Shown here piece after piece: positions 17,587-26,061 of a DNA stretch of 47,475 nt. The position numbers and the translations under genes are program-made. Where the stretch lies: assembly GCA_001875365.1 (NCBI GenBank), contig MIYX01000019.1, positions 1-47,475 on the forward strand. The letters are read 5' to 3'. Below the pieces are notes generated by a model, which saw only the letters and a list, made by a program, of their open reading frames with translations, did not search any database and was not told the DNA's origin. Origin of the DNA: Marine Group III euryarchaeote CG-Epi4 (GTDB lineage: Archaea; Thermoplasmatota; Poseidoniia; MGIII; CG-Epi1). Positions within the stretch are counted from its first letter, which is position 1. Each line of letters starts with the position of its first letter.

Positions 17587-18432
17587 TCAACATACTAAAG
17601 ATAATGAGCCAATTATTCCTGAATCTTTTCCCAAAACGGGGCTAGTAATTAAATCTGAAATATTACCTAAAGGAGTGAAGTTATTCCAAAATTTACCTAT
17701 ATTGTTCCTTATCATTGGAAGCAAATGCCTTTGAGACATTACTCCACCGCCTAAAATAATCTTATCTGGAGAGTGATTACTTATTATATTTATCAGACCA
17801 AGAGACAATAAATCCGCTTCAATAGCCCAAGCTTCATGATTCTCAGGTAGTTCTACAGGATCAACTCCCCATCTAGCCTTCATTGATGGGCCACTTGCCA
17901 ATCCTTCCCAACAATCTCCATGTAGTTTGCATACTCCAGTATAATTTTCCTTATTAGGAATCTTCATGTGTCCAGCTTCTAGATGAAAATTACCTCTAAA
18001 AGGTTTTCCATCTAAAAGTACACCTACGCCTATACCTGTCCCTACGGTGACATAAGCTAGTGTTTGACATTTTGCCCCTAATCCATACTTGTATTCACCA
18101 ATTGCTGCAGCATTTACATCAGTATCTATGGAAATAGTCGTGCAAATTTTTTCTAAGGAATGAAATACATTAACTCCTTCCCAAAAGTCCTTACTTTCGG
18201 ATACGATTGTGCCAAACTTTTCTGATTCGGGGTTTAAAATGATTGGTCCAAAAGAACCTACACCAAGCCTCGTTATCGAATAATCACTGAAGAAAGAATA
18301 AATTTCAGAGAAAGTATTTTCAGGGTACCCAGTACTAATAATTTTTTTTGAAATAATATTCCTTGGAGACTCTGCCACTGCTAGTATGCACTTTGTGCCT
18401 CCGAGCTCTATACCCCCAAACATGATTAACAT
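17587..18432 (-). CDS. ROK-family sugar kinase (fructokinase-like)
   Basis: A 281-residue ROK kinase, which phosphorylates a hexose with ATP in the cytoplasm. The N-terminal phosphate loop reads GGIELGGTKCILAV, the catalytic aspartate lies in SIDTDVNAAAIGE, and the zinc-site region reads HLEAGHMKIP, then CKLHGDCWEGLASGPSMKARWG (cited in part). The HGxCxEGLASGP form is that of fructokinase-type members rather than transcriptional repressors, and there is no DNA-binding domain. The start is ATG at 18432 or 18423 (family-like MFGGIELGG). The gene sits alone between two tRNA genes, downstream of tRNA-Leu on the same strand. Sugar specificity cannot be read. Confidence 0.85.
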   Translation of the reverse strand: MLIMFGGIELGGTKCILAVAESPRNIISKKIISTGYPENTFSEIYSFFSDYSITRLGVGSFGPIILNPESEKFGTIVSESKDFWEGVNVFHSLEKICTTISIDTDVNAAAIGEYKYGLGAKCQTLAYVTVGTGIGVGVLLDGKPFRGNFHLEAGHMKIPNKENYTGVCKLHGDCWEGLASGPSMKARWGVDPVELPENHEAWAIEADLLSLGLINIISNHSPDKIILGGGVMSQRHLLPMIRNNIGKFWNNFTPLGNISDLITSPVLGKDSGIIGSLSLVC

Positions 18433-18470
18433 AATGCAGGAAATGGTTAAAGTTTATTGCGGCAAATGAA

Positions 18471-18557
18471 TGGTGCGGGGGGAGGGATTTGAACCCTCGT
18501 ACCACTAAGGACTGGGACCTAAACCCAGCGCAATTGGCCTGGCTATGCGACCCCCGC
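18471..18557 (-). tRNA. tRNA-Leu (TAG)
   Basis: A class II tRNA on the minus strand. The acceptor stem GCGGGGG pairs with CCCCCGC, the anticodon stem CTGGG/CCCAG encloses TTTAGGT (anticodon TAG), and a long variable arm (TCCTTAGTGGTAC) follows. The T arm GAGGG-TTCAAAT-CCCTC is perfect. The discriminator A and an encoded CCA end the gene at 18471. Confidence 0.94.
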
Positions 18558-18605
18558 TTGAAATACCTCTGGAAACATGAATTAATAATAGAATTGGTCT
18601 ACAAA

Positions 18606-18618
18606 GTTTATAAATAAG
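18606..18618 (+). promoter_or_regulatory. TATA-like box for the membrane-protein/ABC gene group
   Basis: GTTTATAAATAAG lies about 60 nt before the ATG at 18671, placing the start of transcription near 18636. The resulting leader of about 35 nt contains a GAGAGGA ribosome binding site directly before the ATG. Confidence 0.45.
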
Positions 18619-18670
18619 AACGTCATAGTTCAAATAATATTAGCTGTTCAATTAAGGACAAAGAGAGGAT

Positions 18671-19414
18671 ATGAAAGCGGAAAAACACTTTTCAGAATTA
18701 GAAATTGAAAATCTAGAAGGCATCTACAGAGGTTTTGTTGCAAAAAGTTCTATTTTCGCCTTACTCTCTATAATAATTCTTTTCCTAATAAGTCCAAATT
18801 TTTTTGACAGACTGCAATATGAGGATGGATACATTGAAAATTTAACTGTCTTCTTCCTTTTTATTGCTATAGTAGGAATGGGAAGATATATACTAAACGA
18901 ATTAAAGCACAAGGGTGTTACAAACTTGAAACGTTTATTTGTAACTATACAATTACTTGCCTTTTTTTCTGTTGCTCTATATGCATCACTTCAAGAATTA
19001 GAATTTGGCCAGAGAGCTATAGGTTATGAATTGTCAGATTCTTCTAAAGATGCCACTAAAGGAGATGCGATGAATCTTCACCATCGAGAAAATATGGAAA
19101 TTTTTCTTGCCTTTGGTGCAATAGTATTTTCAACTTATACCTCAATAATCCCACACGCATTTAGAAGGCCTTGGAGTGAAACATTAATACCGGCAAAATT
19201 TTCACATTTAAGCACCTGGGTATTGAAAATTCCAAGATCGATTGTTCCTGCTTTTGTAGTTGGAATAATATTTATACTTATAGAGGTTCTTTCACCACTT
19301 GTAACTGAAGAATTAGAAGAATTCAACGAATATTCTGAAGTATGTTTTGCCTACGCTTTAGCCCTACTTGGGACATATCTTTGGAGAGCTGTCGAACAGG
19401 ACAGATTTAATTAA
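18671..19414 (+). CDS. uncharacterised multi-pass membrane protein
   Basis: A 247-residue protein with about six hydrophobic segments. I recognise a pattern shared by an uncharacterised family of bacterial membrane proteins: an EDGYIENLT motif before the second helix and an ELEFGQRAIGY motif after the third, followed by an NLHHRENM segment. These acidic and aromatic residues near the membrane faces could form a site for a metal, lipid or substrate, but no function is known to me. It leads a run of four closely spaced genes (spacers 20, 0 and -4 nt) that includes an ABC exporter pair, so a role linked to that transporter is possible. Confidence 0.75.
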   Translation: MKAEKHFSELEIENLEGIYRGFVAKSSIFALLSIIILFLISPNFFDRLQYEDGYIENLTVFFLFIAIVGMGRYILNELKHKGVTNLKRLFVTIQLLAFFSVALYASLQELEFGQRAIGYELSDSSKDATKGDAMNLHHRENMEIFLAFGAIVFSTYTSIIPHAFRRPWSETLIPAKFSHLSTWVLKIPRSIVPAFVVGIIFILIEVLSPLVTEELEEFNEYSEVCFAYALALLGTYLWRAVEQDRFN

Positions 19415-19434
19415 CATAAAGAGAATACCATAAT

Positions 19435-19830
19435 ATGCTTGAAGATATAAAAAATAAAATTAATCAAAACGTAAAGGGAATAAGTAAGGAAATTAACAAT
19501 TCCGCATCTGCAGCATCAGAAATGGCAAAGAATAAAGCTGATTCCGTAGTATTAGGCTTGGCAACAAAGATTATTATTTCATCTATGAATGGAATTGCCG
19601 GTAAAGGTCTTTCATATATTAATAATGACAAAAAATATCAAAGTATAATTGATAAAACCTGGGAGATTCTACCTTTGCCTATGAGGCTAGTAGGAAAAGA
19701 TACACTAAACTATGAAGATAACATGTTTTTTATAAGAAAGAGTATTTTTGGAAAGGACAAAGAAAAACCTGAAGTGGATTCAAATGATAAGAGTATTATC
19801 TCTAGAACTATTAAAAAAATGTTTTCTTAG
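19435..19830 (+). CDS. small protein of unknown function upstream of an ABC transporter
   Basis: A 131-residue product I cannot assign. The N-terminal third is a polar amphipathic helix rich in Asn, Lys and Ala. A weakly hydrophobic stretch (SVVLGLATKIIISSMNGIAG) follows, and the C-terminus is charged. It has no cysteine and no signal peptide. It ends in TAG directly abutting the ATG of the ABC ATPase, so the two are almost certainly translated from one mRNA. It might be a membrane-associated accessory protein of the transporter. Confidence 0.65.
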   Translation: MLEDIKNKINQNVKGISKEINNSASAASEMAKNKADSVVLGLATKIIISSMNGIAGKGLSYINNDKKYQSIIDKTWEILPLPMRLVGKDTLNYEDNMFFIRKSIFGKDKEKPEVDSNDKSIISRTIKKMFS

Positions 19831-20532
19831 ATGTCTGTAATAAAATGTGAAAATCTTTCAAAAAGATATGATGAAGTGGAAGCTCTAGCTAATGTAGAAC
19901 TAGAAGTAAAAGAGGGTGAGTTCTTTGGACTCTTAGGGCCTAACGGAGCTGGTAAAACTACACTACTAAAAATTCTCACCTGTCAGCTAAAACCTTCCGA
20001 GGGAAAAGCTGATGTATTTGGGCTAGAAACTTTCAACCACTTCAAGGATATAAAATCAAGGATAGCAATTGTTCCTGAGCAAGAGTCTCCGCCCAGTTTC
20101 CTGACACCTAGAGAAGTGTTAGAATTAGTTGTTAATATAAGGAATATTGATGATAAACAAATAGATTATTGGTTAAATTTCTTTGAACTGGATTTAATGG
20201 AGGGAAGAGTTTGTCGAAACCTGTCCAGAGGTCAGAAGCAAAAGGTCATGTTGGCCTCAGCCTTCATATCTGATGCAAAACTAATGTTCTTAGATGAGCC
20301 ATTCATAAATCTTGATCCTCTTGTTCAGTCTAAAGTTAGGCAATGGCTGAAAGAATACGTGGATGATGGTGGAACTGTATTCATTAATACACATTTACTA
20401 GAAAACGCTGAAAGATTATGCCACAGGGCGGCCATTATACATCAAGGTAGAATTCAATCTCTTATTAATTTAAAAGATTTGAAGAAACAGAATCTTACGC
20501 TTGAAAAGCTATTCCATGAGATTGTCAAATGA
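19831..20532 (+). CDS. ABC transporter ATP-binding protein (ABC-2 exporter type)
   Basis: A 233-residue nucleotide-binding subunit. Walker A is GPNGAGKTT, the signature motif is the LSRGQKQK variant of LSGGQ, Walker B is LMFLDEPFINLD, and the switch histidine is in INTHLLENAE. The GLLGPNGAGKTTLLKILTCQLKPSEG context is that of ABC-2-type exporters. It overlaps the permease gene by 4 nt. Substrate is unknown; relatives export lipids, peptides or drugs. Confidence 0.93.
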   Translation: MSVIKCENLSKRYDEVEALANVELEVKEGEFFGLLGPNGAGKTTLLKILTCQLKPSEGKADVFGLETFNHFKDIKSRIAIVPEQESPPSFLTPREVLELVVNIRNIDDKQIDYWLNFFELDLMEGRVCRNLSRGQKQKVMLASAFISDAKLMFLDEPFINLDPLVQSKVRQWLKEYVDDGGTVFINTHLLENAERLCHRAAIIHQGRIQSLINLKDLKKQNLTLEKLFHEIVK

Positions 20533-21965
20533 ATAGACTAATTTTGATGAGAATGCTTCAAGAGGAAATTCGCCTAAACACTAGTTTTGCTAGTGGCAAA
20601 GGATTCTTTTCTTTTCCAATATTAGTAATGATTTCTGGATTATTAGCTATATTATTTTCAGACGTGATGATAGAAGATATGGGATATCGTGATTATTTAC
20701 AAATACTGCATATTTCAGCAATCTTTTATGGCCTTTTTGCAGGCTCTCTAGCTTTCTTTGGAAACGAATTTCTTGAAAGAATATTTGGATACTTCGGATT
20801 AATACTGGGGCTCTCAACTACACAGCCTATAACCCAAAAAAAAATTACTTTATTATATTTTTGCAAGGAAATTATATTTTATACCTTATTTACAATGTTA
20901 CCTGCTTTGGTAGGTGCAATTATTGGGACTATTTACACAGATATAAGTCTAACAAATCTATTGGCATTTAGCCTTACTTTATATTTTTCATTTTGTACAG
21001 GAATATCTTTCTCCTATTATATATCGAGTTTTTACAGAATTTCGCTAATACAAGGCATTTCATCTGCCATAATCTTCATCATCAGCTACTCCGTAATATT
21101 CTACAATTATGAAATAACAGGAAGTCTGGAATGGTATTTGAATCGGCAAATAAATCTATTACTCTTAGGTGCAGCAATTCCCATTATTTTATCACTAGTT
21201 GCTACCATGAATATTAAAGAATACAAAAATACTACCAGCATAAGCATAATAGGATACAAGAATAGATTCAAAGAATACACTCAAAAATATAATTGGGCAA
21301 AAGAAATAGGCATACCTGGAATTATTGCAAAGGAAAGAATAGATTTGGAAAGAAGTAAAACTGGAACAAAAATGTTTTTTTCATTCCTATTTCCTCTTGG
21401 ATTCCTGACATTCATGAACTGGTTTTTGGATAGAGGATTGCCGATACAGATTGATTTTAATACCATATTTTATGGAGTAATGATAGGGTTTTTTGGCACA
21501 ATGCTTTATTCTTGGTTAAATTCAATTGATACTCCACAGTTTTATTCAACTCTGCCAATAACAGTCTCCGATATAATAAGAGCAAGGCTATTTTTATTTG
21601 GAACTATCACTTGGTGGATTCCATTAATTTTTATGACACTTATTTCCTACATGAGTAATGAATTAAGTTTGCTTCCAATCGGATTGATAGTAATGATAAC
21701 TGTTGGAATTTACATAGTAAATTACACAGCTATGTCTACTGGATTAAAAACTAATTCTGCTCTTTTTGATGCTTTTGTTTTCATCAAATTCTTCCTGGTA
21801 TCTGTTCCACCTATGATTGCAATGACAATACTAAGCTTAGCAATTAATCATAGACCCTCCACCATCCTTGTGGCACTATCTCTTATCTGCGGAATTTTAT
21901 CACTACTGAGCCTTGCATTTTATAAAAAAATAGAGTCAAAATGGATTGCAGAGAGTTTTGATTAG
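20529..21965 (+). CDS. ABC transporter permease (about 12 TM segments)
   Basis: A 478-residue membrane protein with two halves of about six hydrophobic helices joined by a polar region around residues 230-265, next to and overlapping its ATPase gene (ATGA). No extracellular domain of note. The sequence is divergent, so the permease call rests mainly on topology and operon position. Substrate cannot be inferred. Confidence 0.82.
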   Translation: MNRLILMRMLQEEIRLNTSFASGKGFFSFPILVMISGLLAILFSDVMIEDMGYRDYLQILHISAIFYGLFAGSLAFFGNEFLERIFGYFGLILGLSTTQPITQKKITLLYFCKEIIFYTLFTMLPALVGAIIGTIYTDISLTNLLAFSLTLYFSFCTGISFSYYISSFYRISLIQGISSAIIFIISYSVIFYNYEITGSLEWYLNRQINLLLLGAAIPIILSLVATMNIKEYKNTTSISIIGYKNRFKEYTQKYNWAKEIGIPGIIAKERIDLERSKTGTKMFFSFLFPLGFLTFMNWFLDRGLPIQIDFNTIFYGVMIGFFGTMLYSWLNSIDTPQFYSTLPITVSDIIRARLFLFGTITWWIPLIFMTLISYMSNELSLLPIGLIVMITVGIYIVNYTAMSTGLKTNSALFDAFVFIKFFLVSVPPMIAMTILSLAINHRPSTILVALSLICGILSLLSLAFYKKIESKWIAESFD

Positions 21966-21966
21966 C

Positions 21967-21975
21967 AATATATAG
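21967..21975 (+). promoter_or_regulatory. TATA box for albA (leaderless start)
   Basis: AATATATAG is centred about 24-25 nt before the albA ATG at 21995, so transcription should start at the start codon. There is no ribosome binding site before this ATG, which agrees. Confidence 0.55.
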
Positions 21976-21994
21976 ATACATCAAATATTATTAT

Positions 21995-22393
21995 ATGGCT
22001 GAAAAGAAAGATAATAACAATAATATAAAGATGAAAAAAGGAAATAAGAGTTCAAAGCCGAAAAGAAGATTTAGAATAAATAAAAAGCTAGACGGAAATT
22101 CGGGAACTATTTTTGTAGGCCATGATGATCCTTTCCTCTATTTCCCAGACATGCTGTCATATTTTAGTAGAGATGAAATCGAAAGTGTTCACCTAAAAGC
22201 TAGAGGAAAATCAATTTCGAATGCAGTTAACGTAGCCGAGCAATTTAAAAACCGTTTCAAACAAGAAGTTGAAGTCCACGTTCACAACGTCGAAATCGGG
22301 ACTGAAGAGGTTCCTCGTAAAGATCGTAAGGGAAAAATAAAAATGTCTTTTATTGATATAACTATGTTAAAATCAGGAGAAGCCGAACCTTAA
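21995..22393 (+). CDS. albA: Alba-family nucleic-acid-binding protein with basic N-terminal tail
   Basis: A 132-residue protein. Residues about 36-125 form an Alba domain: TIFVGHDDPFLYFPDMLSYF, then VHLKARGKSISNAVNVAEQFKNRF (cited in part: LKARGKSISNAVN), then VHVHNVEIGTEEV. Alba dimers coat DNA or RNA in archaea. The first 35 residues are an Asn/Lys-rich basic tail, longer than in the compact archaeal form, and resemble histone-tail-like extensions. The family's acetylated lysine region is replaced by HDDP, so the usual DNA-binding loop differs. The gene converges on trm56 with a 4-nt overlap. Confidence 0.88.
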   Translation: MAEKKDNNNNIKMKKGNKSSKPKRRFRINKKLDGNSGTIFVGHDDPFLYFPDMLSYFSRDEIESVHLKARGKSISNAVNVAEQFKNRFKQEVEVHVHNVEIGTEEVPRKDRKGKIKMSFIDITMLKSGEAEP

Positions 22394-22905
22394 CCCGATC
22401 CTTTCATTTCTCTATGTGTGGCAGAAGGAACAACTGAAAGTTTACCCTTAAATTCTTTATTGTATGATCCGGAGGTTAAGCTATTAATTGCAATTGCTAG
22501 GGCTGCTACTTCTGAATGGGGCTGATTGCCAATGGAAATATTATAGTCTGAATACTCAAAAACCCATGCAGGAACCTTTTCAGCTCCTACAATGAATAGC
22601 ACATCTTTATCATTGTTACCAATTTCCTTTATTTTTTCATCAATTGGTAAACCAAACATAGTTAAATGAATTATCTGAGAGGTAGAAGACTTAACAAGAC
22701 CTTTTGGATTAGAGATTGGAACAATAGAGAAATTTCCTCCAAATTTTTTGACTACTTCTTCAACTGAACTAACCACTCGACTATCTGGATTTGAAAGATA
22801 TATCTTTGATGCACCAAAAGCTCTTGCAGTCAAAGCTACATGCGTTGTTATTCTCTTATCTCTTTCCGGTCTATGTCCTATTCTCAATACTTCGTAATTT
22901 GGCAT
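22390..22905 (-). CDS. trm56: tRNA (cytidine-56-2'-O)-methyltransferase Trm56
   Basis: A 171-residue SPOUT methyltransferase that modifies C56 in the T loop of archaeal tRNAs with S-adenosylmethionine. The N-terminus EVLRIGHRPERDKRITTHVALTARAFGA is diagnostic (cited in part: RIGHRPERDKRITTHVALTA). The knot region is VLFIVGAEKVPAWVFEYSDYNISIGNQPHSEVAALAIAI (cited in part: NISIGNQPHSEVAALAIA). It lies 2 nt after the DUF373 gene and is likely co-transcribed. Confidence 0.94.
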   Translation of the reverse strand: MPNYEVLRIGHRPERDKRITTHVALTARAFGASKIYLSNPDSRVVSSVEEVVKKFGGNFSIVPISNPKGLVKSSTSQIIHLTMFGLPIDEKIKEIGNNDKDVLFIVGAEKVPAWVFEYSDYNISIGNQPHSEVAALAIAINSLTSGSYNKEFKGKLSVVPSATHREMKGSG

Positions 22906-22907
22906 AA

Positions 22908-24005
22908 CTATTCTTCAGTAGCTGAAGAATTATCATCTACCCTGCCGCGGATACTATCGTGTACTAACAAACCTATGAATTGTAATATTATACCTGTAAG
23001 AATATATGTTACATTTTCAGAATTGAAATTGTCTTTAACAAAAATGTCATCAACAATCTCAACGATACCAGCCAAAATAAGACCCATACTTGCTACGGTG
23101 AAAATGAATCTCACAATATTAATATTGAAAATGCCATCTCTCAAATAGGTGTCAATTGTTCGTGCGACTTCAATAATCACTAAGGCAAATAAAAATAATA
23201 AAAGAATGCCATCCAAGGAAAGAAAGGCCAAAACCATACCTAAGATTCCACCACCTGAATTAGCAGATTCCTGCATCTGATCAAGACCCTGTGTGAGCCC
23301 GACAATCATCATTAAAGCTGCAATTAACCAAGCGTAAGAATAGAGGGGGACTCGTTCACTTGTAACCGTCAACAAGTCAGTATAAAATTTCTTTATAGCT
23401 TCTTCCCAACCTGCAACTTTGACCAACAAATAACCACCAAGTATTACCCATATTGCCCCGGAAGCTATCTCTGATGAGCCCAAAAGACTTGCCAATCCCC
23501 AAGCTAATGCAATCAAGGCCATAGGAAGAATAAACTGACGCTGGATTTTTGGATCTTCCATCTTGTGAATTATGGTGTAAAGTGTATCTTCAATCGGTCT
23601 GGATTGCTGAACAACAACCATCCTTGTCGAATCTATTCTCAATCTTGAACGAATAATTGGCTCCAATTCTCTGTCTTCAGCCCCATCACTAACAAGTATT
23701 GCTCTTGTTGCTCCAGTTTTCGAGATAACTTGATCCAGTGTATTGGCTATTTTCATATCTGATTTAGTTCCAACTCTGACGTCGCCACATATTGTAACAA
23801 CCTCAACTTTCTTTCCCTTTTCCAATAATTGATCATATGTTTTTATGGCTGCAAGCATCGTATTAGTGTCGCTTTCTTCTGGATCTGAAAGACCTAACTC
23901 CAAACTAGCCCGGATGTTAGCTTCACGTCCTAAGACTGGGCTCCGGATACCCGTTTTTCTACCCAAATCATTGTCTCTATCTATTGCAATAACGAGTAGA
24001 CTCAT
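22908..24005 (-). CDS. DUF373 family membrane protein
   Basis: A 365-residue protein with a soluble N-terminal domain (about 1-150) and about six hydrophobic helices in the C-terminal half. The start LLVIAIDRDNDLGRKTGI and the ATRAILVSDGAEDRELEPI segment are typical of DUF373, a conserved archaeal family of unknown function. The D-rich N-terminal loop hints at phosphate or metal binding, but no activity is established. It precedes trm56 by 2 nt, and its ATG is leaderless by TATA spacing. Confidence 0.88.
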   Translation of the reverse strand: MSLLVIAIDRDNDLGRKTGIRSPVLGREANIRASLELGLSDPEESDTNTMLAAIKTYDQLLEKGKKVEVVTICGDVRVGTKSDMKIANTLDQVISKTGATRAILVSDGAEDRELEPIIRSRLRIDSTRMVVVQQSRPIEDTLYTIIHKMEDPKIQRQFILPMALIALAWGLASLLGSSEIASGAIWVILGGYLLVKVAGWEEAIKKFYTDLLTVTSERVPLYSYAWLIAALMMIVGLTQGLDQMQESANSGGGILGMVLAFLSLDGILLLFLFALVIIEVARTIDTYLRDGIFNINIVRFIFTVASMGLILAGIVEIVDDIFVKDNFNSENVTYILTGIILQFIGLLVHDSIRGRVDDNSSATEE

Positions 24006-24023
24006 TAATTGTATGCAGTTGGT

Positions 24024-24033
24024 TAGTATATTA
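24024..24033 (-). promoter_or_regulatory. TATA-like box for DUF373/trm56 (leaderless)
   Basis: On the minus strand TAATATACTA is centred about 25 nt before the ATG at 24005, which predicts a leaderless transcript. Confidence 0.45.
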
Positions 24034-24050
24034 ATGTTACTTCGAGACGA

Positions 24051-24061
24051 TTCTTTAAATA
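24051..24061 (+). promoter_or_regulatory. TATA-like box for the rps6e operon
   Basis: TTCTTTAAATA is placed so that transcription would begin near 24082, giving a short leader that contains the GAGGAG ribosome binding site just before the ATG at 24096. The core matches that of the rpl18e operon. Confidence 0.45.
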
Positions 24062-24095
24062 TTAGCGTTTGTGCGTCAATCTACTGAGGAGTTAA

Positions 24096-24485
24096 ATGGC
24101 AGAATTCAAAACAGTAATAGCCGACCCGAAAGAAAAGAAAGCTTATCAAAAAGTCCTTGCCGAAGATAAATCCAACGCTCTTGTTGGAAAAGCTGTTGGT
24201 GAAGAAATTGATGGAATATTCTTGGATCTACCAGGTTATCGTCTAAAAATAACCGGAGGATCAGATAATTCCGGCGTCCCACTTAGAGGAGATATAGGTG
24301 GAAACCAGAGAAGGAAAATTCTAATGACTAAATCCGTAGGATTTAATCCATCTAAAGACGGACAACGTCGCCGAAAGTTAATCAGAGGAAGAAATCTGAG
24401 CAGTGAAGTTTCACAGATTAATCTTAAGGTTATTGAATATGGTCCTAAATCTATAGAGGAGTTACTAAAGCCCGAGGAGGCTTAA
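24096..24485 (+). CDS. rps6e: 30S ribosomal protein S6e
   Basis: A 129-residue archaeal S6e. The family segments DPKEKKAYQK, LPGYRLKITGGSDNSGVPLR, and the basic stretch SKDGQRRRKLIRGRNLSSEVSQINLKVIEYG (cited in part: RRRKLIRGRNLSSEVSQIN) are clear. It is followed 1 nt later by the aIF2-gamma start, the usual archaeal pairing. A GAGGAG precedes the ATG. Confidence 0.95.
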   Translation: MAEFKTVIADPKEKKAYQKVLAEDKSNALVGKAVGEEIDGIFLDLPGYRLKITGGSDNSGVPLRGDIGGNQRRKILMTKSVGFNPSKDGQRRRKLIRGRNLSSEVSQINLKVIEYGPKSIEELLKPEEA

Positions 24486-24486
24486 A

Positions 24487-25704
24487 TTGAGTGCTGCCCC
24501 CCAAGCCGAAATTAATATCGGAATGGTAGGGCATGTAGATCACGGTAAGACAACACTAACCCAAGCACTGACTGGAAAATGGACTGATCAACATAGTGAA
24601 GAACTTAAAAGAGGAATATCTATTAAATTAGGATACGCTGATGCTGATTTTTACAAAGTAACTAGTAAAAAAATTACTACTTTCACATCTGAGCCGAATC
24701 TAAAAAACTACAGTGATTCTAAGAATGAGCATCTAAGAACTGTAAGTTTCGTTGATGCACCGGGCCATGAAACCCTGATGGCAGTAATGCTTAGCGGAGC
24801 TGCAATAATGGATGCTGCAATCTTGATTATTGCTGCAAATGAAACATGTCCGCAACCACAGACTCGCGAGCACTTATCTGCCTTAGAGATTATGGGCTTT
24901 GATAAATTTATAGTAGTTCAGAGTAAAATCGATATTTGCACAAGAGAAAGGGCCCTTGAATCATACAAAGAAATTAAGAATTTTCTTGAAGGATCACGCC
25001 TTCAGGATGCGCCTATAGTTCCTGTATCTGCACATCATAACAAAAATATTGATTTACTTATTGAAGTAATCGAAAATTTGTTCCCAACACCCGAGAAAAA
25101 TGCAAACGAAGACTTTCAAATGGATATTGCACGTTCATTTGATATTAATAAACCTGGAACAATCCCTAAAAATATTAAAGGTGGGATTTTAGGAGGAACA
25201 ATTAAAAAAGGTAAGATTAAGATAGGAGATAGTATAGAAATAAGACCTGGAAGAAATACCAAAAAAGGATTGCAACCCATAAAAACTAAAATCACCACAC
25301 TGCACAGCGGTACTTCAAGGAAAGAAATCAAACCCGGTGGACTCGTAGCTATCGGAACCAGCCTTGACCCCTCGATTACTAAATCAGATTCACTACTTGG
25401 CAATGTTATAGGTAAGCCTGGAACTTTACCTCCTGTTTGGGAAAGATTCAATGTCAAAACTACCTTGTTAGAGAGAGTTGTCGGAACTAAAAAAGTCAAG
25501 GACATGGATGAAATAAAAACAAAAGAACCACTGATGATTACCGTAGGCACTCGCACTACTGTTGGAGTCCCTGTTACAGTAAAGGATAATATAGTAGATA
25601 TCAAACTAACAATACCTGTTTGTGCACCTGTTGGCCAAAGAATTGCCCTAAGCAGAAGAGCTGACGGTAAATGGCACCTAATAGGCTATGGTATTATTGA
25701 ATAA
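24487..25704 (+). CDS. eif2g: translation initiation factor aIF2 subunit gamma, zinc knuckle absent
   Basis: A 405-residue GTPase that delivers initiator tRNA to the ribosome. G1 is GHVDHGKT (15-22), G3 DAPGHE (90-95), and the two beta-barrel domains include the GGVLGG-like GGILGGTIKKGKIKIGDSIEIRPG (cited in part) and CAPVGQRIALSRR. Two departures from the family are visible: residues 53-84 contain no cysteine where archaeal members usually carry a CxxC...CxxC zinc knuckle, and G4 reads SKID (146-149) rather than NKID. The start codon is TTG at 24487, backed by a GAGGAGG at the rps6e end; otherwise the first ATG would cut the G1 strand. The stop overlaps the PIN gene start (TAATG). Confidence 0.95.
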   Translation: MSAAPQAEINIGMVGHVDHGKTTLTQALTGKWTDQHSEELKRGISIKLGYADADFYKVTSKKITTFTSEPNLKNYSDSKNEHLRTVSFVDAPGHETLMAVMLSGAAIMDAAILIIAANETCPQPQTREHLSALEIMGFDKFIVVQSKIDICTRERALESYKEIKNFLEGSRLQDAPIVPVSAHHNKNIDLLIEVIENLFPTPEKNANEDFQMDIARSFDINKPGTIPKNIKGGILGGTIKKGKIKIGDSIEIRPGRNTKKGLQPIKTKITTLHSGTSRKEIKPGGLVAIGTSLDPSITKSDSLLGNVIGKPGTLPPVWERFNVKTTLLERVVGTKKVKDMDEIKTKEPLMITVGTRTTVGVPVTVKDNIVDIKLTIPVCAPVGQRIALSRRADGKWHLIGYGIIE

Positions 25705-26060
25705 TGAATATAGTTTTACCAGATACAAACATAATTTTATGGACATTTAGTGGAGGCGTCGACTTTAGAGAGGCAATTGCTCTCGTTGCTCCAAACCATG
25801 AAATAAGAATAGCAACATGTGTCCTTGATGAATTAAAAAAAATGAAGATTAAAAAGAGTACAGCTGCATTAGCCTTTTGCTCAAAAATGAAGACAATAGA
25901 CATAGGGACAGGATACGCTGATGATTTGCTAGTAAAATCTGCAGAAAAAGGATACTTAATTGCCACAAATGATAAAGAGATTTTACTAAGCCTAAAAGCA
26001 AAAGGGATTAATGCAATTAGGATTAGAGAAAAGAATAAACTAATGGTAATGGAGAATTAA
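25704..26060 (+). CDS. PIN-domain ribonuclease-like protein
   Basis: A 118-residue single-domain PIN protein. Acidic metal-site residues are visible in LPDTNIILW (Asp7), CVLDELKKM and ATNDKEI, with DDLLVKSAEK between. The family cuts RNA. It overlaps the aIF2-gamma stop by one base, and a PIN protein directly after aIF2-gamma is a recurring archaeal arrangement, suggesting an rRNA-processing (Fcf1/Utp23-like) role rather than a toxin; no antitoxin gene is next to it. Confidence 0.85.
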   Translation: MNIVLPDTNIILWTFSGGVDFREAIALVAPNHEIRIATCVLDELKKMKIKKSTAALAFCSKMKTIDIGTGYADDLLVKSAEKGYLIATNDKEILLSLKAKGINAIRIREKNKLMVMEN

Positions 26061-26061
26061 T

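Noticed and set aside
17507..18557. Two tRNA genes flanking a lone ROK kinase, which could mark an integrated element
   Set aside because: There is no integrase, transposase or direct repeat, and the kinase looks like an ordinary metabolic gene. Neither tRNA shows a duplicated 3' fragment.
25704..26060. PIN protein as a toxin of a toxin-antitoxin pair
   Set aside because: It is a single gene overlapping aIF2-gamma with no antitoxin gene before it; the arrangement is the known translation/rRNA-processing one.
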